Shown here in pieces: positions 51,353 to 59,887 of a DNA stretch of 64,000 nt. How positions within the stretch are numbered: the first letter of the stretch is position 1; each line of letters starts with the position of its first letter. Source of the stretch: Montifringilla adamsi. Its lineage: Eukaryota; Chordata; Aves; Passeriformes; Passeridae. The notes under the pieces were generated by a model, which ran no database searches, had not been told where the DNA came from, and was given only the letters and a program-made list of their open reading frames with translations. The DNA lies in contig JAGGNK010010225.1 of assembly GCA_017590115.1 (NCBI GenBank), positions 3,782,001 to 3,846,000 on the forward strand, read 5' to 3'. The position numbers were made by a program, and so were the translations under genes.

Positions 51353-52624
51353 TAGCAACATTTAAAAATAGTATTTACGTTACATGGACTGTTACTGTTC
51401 CCTTTAAATGTAATGCAATTATTTAACATTTTTTTCTTTCCTTTTTTCATTTAACTGAATTCCGAGAAGACAGTTTAAAGAAAGGAAATCGTAGTGTACA
51501 GCAATATGAATAATGGTATCCAAACTGTTATAACAGGCTCAGGTCAGGGGCAAAGCAAGAGAGGTCTGCATTACCAGTTTGAGCAATACTGTGTAATGAC
51601 CTGCATTCTTAGATAGTAGTGTAGCTTGTGCCTTAGTCTGACTTCGTGCTCTTTCAGAAAGTAACCTGTAGTTTCCCTCTGATCAAACTGAGATAACATC
51701 GAAACTACAGCAGATGGTTTCTCAAAACTTTCTACATTATTTAAAAAAACCCCAAACAACACCCATCTGCATGTCAGTAGTTGACAACTAAGTACCTCTT
51801 GCTCTGAATCAAGGAGGGAAGAGATATTTAGAGGATTTTGTGTAGCATCATCCTCAGTACAGTACTTCTGTCCTCTCAGTAGTATTTTTCACTTCCTGTT
51901 CACAGTCCTGCAACAGTTTCCAAAGACCCAAAAAATTACTAGAAGCCTCTTGGATTTCTAACTCTTTAATGCTGGAAATCAGGGTTCCATGGTGCTGCAC
52001 ACCTTGTGTTTGGCTTCTGTTTCAGAAGGGTTACGTTTTGGTCAATATTACAGGAAGTGGATATATTTTGAGTAACACGAAAGGAAACAAAACCAAAGCC
52101 CCACAAGTCTAATCACAGTATTTATTTATTTGTGTAGATATTTTAATCAGTGCCAGAAATACCATGACTTGGCAAACCAGTTTACAGTGACCTTTAGTTC
52201 CAGTGTTCTTGGGCAATAGTTATACTTGCACTTTCTTCCCATATGAACAGGAGAAGAGCTGGTATTAAGTGCATAAATCCCTGTTGCTGATGTATGGTTA
52301 AGTGATTTAGTGCTCATTTTACACCTTCTCTGCTTTAAAGTCACACATAGTATTAAAATAAGACAGCTAAGGATGTAGTTTATTGTATGTAGATGTATGT
52401 TTTGCCTTAATGGATGCAAAAGTGCAGTGACAATTGCTGTGCACTGATTTTTATTTTATTTTTTCCAAAGGGCTTAAGCCCTGTAAAAACTACACCAATG
52501 GATTTCCATTCCAATAGCTAGAGGAAAATAAACAACCCTGCACTTTTTATAGATGCCTTGGTTTCCTGGAATGGAGCTTAGTGCTACTGTGTACCTGGCT
52601 GCAGAGCCACCTCAGGAAGTCCCT

Positions 52625-52657
52625 CTTTTTTTTTTTCTTTTTTTTTTCTTTTTTTCT
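52625..52657. repeat. T-rich homopolymer tract
   Basis: Three runs of 7 to 12 T separated by single C, inside the SLC4A7 3' UTR. Confidence 0.9.
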
Positions 52658-53459
52658 AATTTATTTATAAATATTAATGTTTACATGAAATGTAGGTCTT
52701 AATTTTGACCACTCCATTTAAATTATCATCTAAAATGTATCACTTAAAATGCAGTTTTGTGTTTAAATTATATTCTAGAAAACTCATTCTTACCGTTTTC
52801 ATATGTATTACAGTGACACATTTTTCATTCTGTTTACATATGCCCAAGATAACAATTTCCTCCTAGATTAACTTTGCAGCTATAACATAATATTTTGTAC
52901 AATTGTTCCATGAAATGTTCCAAATTGCCAAGTTTGTCATCATAAAACCTGTCAGGGTAGAACTTGATGCCCTAATGGCTTTGGGATCTTTTTCAACCAA
53001 GTATCTTGGCCATTTTTTCTCCATTTAATGCAAGTTCTCCTCTAAGTTATCATTTGCTTCACCTGCATCTCTGTCTTTATACGGTCACTTCCTAATTCGT
53101 GCCCTTTGCAAAGGCAGGTTCGACGGGCTGTAAAATATTTCTGTACCAAGTGGGTGTCACGTGCAGAGCCTGCGCTGCTCTAAAGGGTTTGTCTGTACAT
53201 AGGTTCTGTAAATCATAACGTGAATGGTTCATGGCTCTCGGTTCACAAATGGAATCTGTCAGGCGAGCACCACAGCGAGCTTAGTTGTCTTTTTGCTTGC
53301 TTATGATTAGTAATGTTTTAATTACTCATCTAGGACAAAATTATCAAGTACGGTAAAACGTGGGAAATACTTTGTTTATACCAACATTAATTTATTTTAT
53401 GGCAAATTTTAAGACTATAGATGCACACAGCTTTGAGTCAGCATAAGTGTAGTGCTATA

Positions 53460-53465
53460 AATAAA
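53460..53465 (+). terminator. SLC4A7: Candidate poly(A) signal AATAAA
   Basis: AATAAAGCAAATTGC followed by TG- and T-rich sequence (AAGTTTGTCAATTTTATTTT), a good downstream-element context. Confidence 0.5.
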
Positions 53466-53971
53466 GCAAATTGCTCAGTAAGTTTGTCAATTTTATTTTA
53501 TAATGTTTTTAGTGAAAACTTCTAGGACTTTGTAGTTGGCATTGAACTTTGCCTAAAGACACTTTCATATTGAATTTAGTATCTGTTGACATTTATTTGG
53601 AATAATGAATGAGTTTGAAAATTGATACTTTTCTAAATGATTTTATTGGAAAGACACATAATTTCTAGTATTTTCCTTTCTATTGTTGCTGATGCTCCTG
53701 TGCAAAGGTGTCTTCCAGGTTCAGCTTTTGCAGCTGAACTGCTGTTTTGATTTTAATATTCTTTATTTGAAATGTGATTACATACTGTATGGTTCGAATT
53801 TTTTATGACTGCTTTTCTAATTACAGTGACGTTTTCTTACTTTATAAACAAATCCAAAGCAAATGAAAACATTATTCCAACTGTAGAATCAATATTCAGT
53901 TTATACAGAAAACAACTCTCAGACTTGTTTTTAATGTGATTCAGCCTTTGTGTTGTTTTAATTACTGCTAG

Positions 53972-54020
53972 AATAAAATTATCTTTTGTAACGTTTCAGA
54001 AAGTTGGTAAAAGCAATAAA
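53972..54020 (+). terminator. SLC4A7: Candidate distal poly(A) signals next to the CpG island
   Basis: AATAAA at 53972-53977, followed by TCTTTTGTAACGTTTC, and AATAAA at 54015-54020. The second is about 20 bases before GC content jumps. If used, the SLC4A7 transcript would end at the edge of the next gene's CpG island. Confidence 0.45.
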
Positions 54021-54108
54021 CAATCTCCTGGACTCCATTCGGGCCGCTTCTGTTTTCATTGCCCGCCGGGCCCGGGGCTGCTGCGGGCGGCCCGGCCGGC
54101 GCTTCCCC

Positions 54109-54122
54109 GTGCCCATGGCAAC
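54109..54122. promoter_or_regulatory. NEK10: RFX X-box-like palindrome
   Basis: GTGCCCATGGCAAC matches the symmetric RFX site GTTGCCATGGCAAC at 12 of 14 positions with an intact right half GGCAAC. RFX factors drive ciliary genes, which fits NEK10's known role in motile cilia. Confidence 0.6.
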
Positions 54123-54180
54123 GGCGCCGGGCGGAAGCGGTGCCAGGGAACCCCGGCACTGCGCAGCACGGCGGCTCGCG

Positions 54181-54216
54181 ATTGGCCGGCGGGCCAAGAA
54201 GAGGGGAGGCGATTGG
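54181..54216 (-). promoter_or_regulatory. NEK10: Pair of inverted CCAAT boxes
   Basis: GCGATTGG appears twice, with ATTGG at 54181-54185 and 54212-54216, 31 bases apart (about three helical turns). Inverted CCAAT pairs are typical NF-Y sites in TATA-less CpG promoters and usually sit 60-100 bases upstream of the start, which suggests a start near 54,260-54,320. Confidence 0.55.
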
Positions 54217-54619
54217 TCGAGGGGTCCCGTCCCGGCGGAGCGAGTGTCGCCGTAGCCGGGTCGCGGGGCGGGGGGGGCCGCTGAGGCACCGCGGGGAGCG
54301 GGAGGGAGGGACGGGAACACAGGGAAACGCAGGGTTGGGGACGGGAGAGTTCAGTCGAGGGCAGGGAAGGCGATGCGATGTCCCCATCCTCCTCCCATTT
54401 CGCTTAATGACGCGCTCCACAGCCCTGCTCCTTCAGCAGCTCTGGTCTCTCAGTAGGCACTGAACAATCTCGTGATTCCCAGAGGCTCTAAGGAGTGCCG
54501 GTATAATTCCCTATGAAGGTCTGCTCGGTGGTGAGAGTGGAGACGGTGAACTTCAAAGAGCTACGTGTTACTCTCGAGTTCATACTGAGCTGCTCGCTAG
54601 ACCTCCGAAATCCCCCATT

Positions 54620-54668
54620 GTTTTTTTTTTTTTTGTTTTTGTTTTTTTGGTTTTTTTTTCTTTTCCCC
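54620..54668. repeat. T-rich tract with (GTTTT) interruptions
   Basis: Runs of T broken by single G or GG, ending in CTTTTCCCC. It lies just after the CpG island. Confidence 0.9.
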
Positions 54669-57600
54669 TTACGTATGTGAGCCGCTCTTTAACAAGAACG
54701 GATTTAGGCAAACTTTCCTCTACAGAGGAAAGTTACACTCTGGAAATTAACCAAGAGACTGACATTTGGTGGACCCAGCAATCTGAGAACAGGCCTGGCC
54801 ATTTATGGAATGAGATGGTACAGAGGAAAAACAAAACAAAAAAAGAGCAAAAGACAAACAATCCCAAAACAGCAGTAGCTTGAATGTTTTCATTTGTCGG
54901 GAAAACGAGGAAGAACCTTACCCTTGTTAACATTTAGAGAATCTCCAAAGAAAGATTGAGACATACATATGTGTGTGGAAGTTTTTGTGTGTAAGAAACA
55001 CATAGTTTTCCATATTGATTCAGTTAATAAAATGAAAGAAATATTCTTCAAACATTGTCTGTGTGGGTTCTTCAATACAATTTCCTAGGCACAGATATCA
55101 CTGGTGGGGATCTATTATGACTGCCATGCACTTTGAGAACAAGAGGCGAAGCCAGCCAGAAGTCCTTTTTTCCCCACTAGACTGGATAAGGGAAAGTACC
55201 TTTTGGGAATTTTTCATCACCTTTGATGCTTCCTTTGCCATCATTTTGACCATGTTTGAAATCCATTTCTGATTCAACAATAATATATTTCTGATTGCTC
55301 TTTTAGGGAGTGAATTTTCACCTGACCTTCATCTGACCCAGGTTATGGTATTAGATAGGATATTAGATACATTCCTATCCAGCAACAGCATCAAAAGTCT
55401 TATTAAAGCCACCGTATCTACTGCTTCTTTATCTACCTTAAGCCTGTTATCCTGTGTATGATTAGACAGTGGAATTTAGCCACTGCAGTGATTAAGAAAG
55501 GAGTTCAAGGGAAAATCTGCAAACTAGTTGGCTTACAAACTATCCATATCCTCTAGTTATTGCTAATAAAGATTATAAGGAATGTGAGACATCTTATTGA
55601 AGAACCATTACACTGTTATCAGTGGGGGTAGATTCATCCTCCAACACGTCTTTGTGGTTTTGTTTGTTTTGGGGTTTGTTTTTACCTTCTGAAGCTTATG
55701 TGCTTATGTCATCTGGGACAGATACAAAACTGGGCCACAGATCAAGTCTGGGGTAATTCCTTTGTCTTCTGTTTCTCATCATGTGGATTCTTTCATTTCT
55801 GACGGGGTTCTTGGAGCATTTCTTGTCCTATCCTGCATTCCAGTGCTGTCAGAATGCATCTGTCTTCCTATGTAATTGAATCAACATAACTAATTAAGTG
55901 TAATTATCCCCAGTTAAAACGAATGCATTACTATTGCTCTAATTTCATTGTCTTAAATGGAATTAAATGAGACTGTGCTGTAAAGGCAATTTTCTTTTAA
56001 TGTGTCTCTGTTTTTCAAAAGAGTTGTCAGTTTTTATCTGGCACAACTAGTGTTTGGTGTGTTTCTTACACATTCCTCAGGGCTGGTGTCATAGCAGGGG
56101 GATAGTTATGAGGACAGTGAATAGCCTGGCTCCATGGAATCCATGGAAATTTCTGCTGGCGTGAGTAAAGAAGAAACATGGGGTGGGAACTTACTCAGTG
56201 ACTTCAAGAAAGTCAAATAACTGTGAGAATAGCTAAGGAAATATTAATATCTGTTTTCTCTCAGGTTTTTGGCTGATAGAAGGAAAATGGAGTTGTTTCT
56301 GTTTGTCTGCCCCTCACTCATGGTGCTAATACACCTACCTGATTTAATGACTGATGGAAGGGGCTTTCTGCTCCTCTCCCTTGATTTACACCTGTGCATT
56401 CCTGCCCTGTCAGCAAGGGCACTCATCTGGCCACTGTGCCAGTGAGCTAAATTGGTAGGAAAGTAACAATATAAACGGAAGTGTATTGTTTTCTGTGTGT
56501 TTAGCTGTCTAAACTGGCTCAGGTTTGAGTCAGATCAGCTGAAGAAATAGAGAAGGATTGCTGGTGGAAGGGAAGGAATGGGGAAAGCCATTTTCACTGG
56601 CAGCTGGCTGTTAATTAATTAGTCTAATCTCTGTAGTAAGGTGAAGGGCATAACATTCTAAGCTGCATGGGTAAATCCTCCTTTCTGCATGTTATCCCTG
56701 CCCTTGTACAGTAGAAGTGCTTTGGAGACAAGGCAATCAGGGCTAAAGTAGGAGAGATTATTTGTAACCTGGATCAGGTTTCCCAATCCAGTGAGCTGTG
56801 CATCTGAGATAATGCTGGGCTGACAGACTAAAGGGTCAGTGCAGGGTCAGTTTGTGGCCAGAGCTGGCCTTTTTCTTGAAGGGCTTCCTGACCTGTGCTG
56901 ACTTGTTGGCCTCTAGGAAACAGAGAGGTAAGCTCAGGGTGAATCTTCAGAGCTGGCTGAGTGCTGTATCCTTGAGTGACCCAGTGTCCCTTCATTCTCA
57001 GCAGCAGTGAAAGGAATGTGGCTTGATGTTTATCAGGTTCAATTTTGCACAGGGACTTTTAGATCCGTAATGGCAACAACCTTTAAAAAATTTGTCATCT
57101 GTTACTCTATTTAATCTTTACCAAGGTAACATTAGAATTGGAATGGCAGCCCTAAAATAAGGTTGGTTAACAGTTGTAAAATATTCTAAATAATCACAAA
57201 GTCCTAACAGTTCTGGATTAAATCATAGCCATACTGGGAATCCTGCTGTTTGTGGTTTGAAGAGCTAACTCAAGGATTTCAGAGTATGCTAAAAATTTTA
57301 AGGTTTAACTCTGTTTACTCATGAACAAGTATTTTTCTGTGGTTTGGTTGTTCTTTAATTGGTTGAAATCTGTTCTTTGTGCACACATACTCATGGTCAA
57401 GTAGACAATTTGTGAGTTTCACAGCATTTCCTACTGTGCAAATGTGAGGTGCTTATTGCATTGTGTCATGCCTCAGTAATATTCCAAATGGATAGGGTAC
57501 TGGGGAGATGATATAAGAATGTCACTATAATACATGGAAATTCTTACTCCTGAGGATTGTTAATGTGCTTAGCAATGGACATGGCTTCTCTTAACTTTTA

Positions 57601-58712
57601 ATGCTCTTGAAGCAAAGGAAATAAATGCTTTGAGCAAACTGCATTCAGTCTAGTCTGAACTCAGTAGTTTTGTCTGCTGAGTGGTGGAACAAGTCCTCTT
57701 TATATTAATTCTCTGGTAATAACTGGTGCCACAGAAGTGTTCTGGGATGTTTTTTAATAACCTTCTTGAGCAGATGCGTGGGAGAGAGCAGAGAAGTTTC
57801 TTGTGGATCCAGATCAATGATTCCCTGTGGTAGGATAAAGGCTTGTTTAAAAGACTAGACATGGATGAACCGGGCTTACAGGCCACTTCCGAGAGGGATT
57901 TAATACACTGCACGAGTTCATACTGTCAACAGTTGCATTTTGGGCAGTTCTGTGATGTGAGATTGTATAACTGGAAAAATGACTGATGTTCATTTGGGAA
58001 GGAGCAGCTTCTGGTGGTTTACAATGCTTTTGTTTCATAACCAGTTTTCTTCTTTGCCTTTATGAGGGGGAGAAATAAAAATCACTAGCAGAGGAATTCT
58101 ACACTGCACAGCAAGAAAAGGAGACCATCAGGTTTGATACAGAAAATCCTGTTAAAGACACACCAAAGGGAACATCCAAACAGTCCATGTTTAGTGAACA
58201 GTAAAATAGGTAGAAAGGATCAGGTAGTGGTATAATATCCTTGGTTTTTAAATTGAAGGTGCTCTACCAGTATGCTACAGCTATATGTAATTCTCCAGGG
58301 TAATTATACAGCCCCAGCCTGTGCCTGACCATTCTTTTTTTTTCACTCAGAGAAGGATCTGTATCAATATAGTTGCTTTTGTTGCAGCAAGAGATTCCTC
58401 TTGGATATCCTCTTTCCATGTCTTTCTGCATTTTTCTAGAAGGCTTTAGAAAATTTTCAGTGAACAGGTGTTGTGTACTGTGAAAGTGAGTAGATCAGGG
58501 CTTTTGTGGGAAAGTCAGACCTACAGATTGAGTGTTTTTATTTAAGTTGTGGTAATAGCCCTTATGAGGCCATGCCATATAGATCTGCTCATCTGTGGAA
58601 AGAAGCTCTGTGTGCCACTGCAGGGAAAGCAGGTGGGTTTGGTGTAAGACATTCAGAAGGCCTAGATTCTAAACTGCTGAAAATTTCTGTTATTCTTTGG
58701 CAGACTGTGTGG

Positions 58713-59280
58713 TCATAGATTCATAGAATGGTTTGGGTTGGAAGAGACCTTAAGATCATCGAGTTCCAAGTGTCTACCATGGCAGAGGCACCTGTCACTA
58801 TATACCAGATTGATCACAGCTCCATCCAGCCTGACCTTAGACACTTCCAGGGATGTCCACAACTTCTCTGGGCAACCTGTTCCAGTACCTCATCACCCTC
58901 ACAGTAAAGAATTTCCTCCTGATATCTAATCTAAACCTGACTTCTTTTAGCGTGAAGTCATCATCCCCTTGTCCTAACACCACACACCCATGTAAAAAGT
59001 CCCTCTCCAACTCTTTTGTAGACCCCTTTAGGTAGTGGGCTGCTGCTGGATATCTCCCTTGGAGCCTTCTTTTCTCCAGGCGAAACAACCCTACCTCTCT
59101 CAGCTTCTCTCTGCATAGGGGAGGTGCTCCAGCCCTCTGATCCTCTTTGCAGACCTCTGGACTCACTCCAGCAGGTCCCTGTTGTTCTTCTGATGGGAAC
59201 CCCAGAGCTGCATTCAATAGTCCACATGGGGTCTCAGGAGAGTCAGGCAGAGGGGGAGAATCATGTCTCTCAAGTCACTG
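58713..59280 (-). mobile_element. CR1 LINE, 5'-truncated, 3' end intact
   Basis: The plus strand starts TCATAGATTCATAGAATGG followed by TTTGGGTTGGAAGAGACC, the reverse complement of the CR1 3' end with its 8-bp terminal repeats. The minus strand encodes LREVGLFRLEKRRLQGRY, then FTLKEVRFRLDIRRKFFTVR and VMRYWNRLPREVVDIPGS, the recognisable C-terminus of CR1 ORF2. The frame is open for 126 codons, so this copy is younger than the others in the window, but it is truncated and not functional. It lies antisense to NEK10. Confidence 0.95.
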
Positions 59281-59647
59281 TATGCATGTCATTTTTTGTC
59301 AGATACCTCCTTTTTCTACCGTTCATTTGACTTGTTTATTTGGATAATATGACTATTAAATTCTCTGTTGTCTGGACAACAGCTTGTTGTTGACAACCTT
59401 GATGTTAGCCTGTAAGCATTGCTGTGACATAAGCAGCCAATTCACAGAGAGAAATAATGGCAAGAAGATGAAAGAAGAGGAAAAGTCCTAATAAAAATAC
59501 ATGAAAGAGCAAGACAGTATTGTCTATGCATGTGTTGGAAAACCAAGGTTTCTGTATGTTAGATTAAAAGCTTTCTTATTAATATCTGGAATTTCAAAGG
59601 ATATCCTGATATAATGCCCAAGGCTTCATGCTGAGAAAATGGCAAAG

Positions 59648-59680
59648 TTTTTTTTTTCCTTTTTTTTTTTTTTTTTTTTC
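59648..59680. repeat. T-rich tract
   Basis: About 10 T, CC, then about 19 T, followed by CCTAAAAGCAG. Besides being a low-complexity run it would make a strong polypyrimidine tract for an exon starting at about 59691. Confidence 0.9.
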
Positions 59681-59809
59681 CTAAAAGCAGTATCGGTTGA
59701 TTCTGTAAGTAAACATGGGTTCCTTTTGCCACAGTGATATAATTCTTTGTATTTACTTTGCTTTTAAGGAAAAGAATTTTTAACCCCATAATGATAATAG
59801 TGATGCACA

Positions 59810-59887
59810 ATGCCTGATCAGGACAAAAAGTTGAAGAGCACAGAAAAAGCAATAAAAAAAAAAAAAGCCTCCTGGGATCTCTGTGAG
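59810..59887 (+). CDS. NEK10: NEK10 first coding exon, with frame break in an A13 run
   Basis: ATG at 59810, with A at -3, begins MPDQDKKLKSTEKAI, matching the human NEK10 start (MPDQDKK). As printed the frame runs to TAA at 59891 within the intron. Homology downstream (PPGISVRD) needs the frame that has one A fewer, ending ..GTG AG|GTGTAA at 59887. The exon's 5' edge is uncertain: acceptor-like sites are at 59690 and 59768. If the exon includes 59791, a short upstream open frame (59791-59817) overlaps the start codon. Confidence 0.75.

Larger units (their letters stand above)
49670..53995 (+). other. SLC4A7: SLC4A7 3' UTR (extent inferred)
   Basis: AT-rich sequence after the stop, about 4.3 kb if the last poly(A) signals near 53972-54020 are used. 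Contains AUUUA-type elements (for example TATTTATTTATTTG at about 52118-52131), a T-rich tract at 52625-52657, and a 115-codon open frame at 50846-51193 that has no recognised homology. Earlier AATAAA signals would give shorter forms. Confidence 0.7.
54040..54420 (+). promoter_or_regulatory. NEK10: CpG island, candidate NEK10 promoter
   Basis: An abrupt change from roughly one-third GC to very high GC with dense CpG. Contains an X-box-like palindrome (54109-54122), inverted CCAAT boxes at 54181 and 54212, and a GC box GGGGCGGGG at 54265-54273. It sits between the end of SLC4A7 and the first NEK10 coding exon on the same strand, so it most likely drives NEK10 from an untranslated first exon. 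A bidirectional promoter or noncoding transcript is possible. The long open frames here are a by-product of GC content. Confidence 0.8.
54421..59768 (+). other. NEK10: NEK10 5' region / first intron (inferred)
   Basis: Sequence between the CpG island and the first NEK10 coding exon. Contains a T-rich tract at 54620-54668, an antisense CR1 fragment at 58713-59280, and a second T-rich tract at 59648-59680. A donor-like GTGAGAG at 54531 could end an untranslated first exon. No coding exon recognised. Confidence 0.6.

Noticed and set aside
53968..54463. Several long open frames on both strands (up to 150 codons) in the CpG island
   Set aside because: Very high GC removes stop codons. The translations are Pro/Arg/Gly/Ala-rich with no family features, and they overlap one another on both strands.
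59365..59402. Small inverted repeat GTTGTCTGGACAAC near 59368
   Set aside because: A 6-bp stem is common by chance, and no RNA gene or element context supports it.
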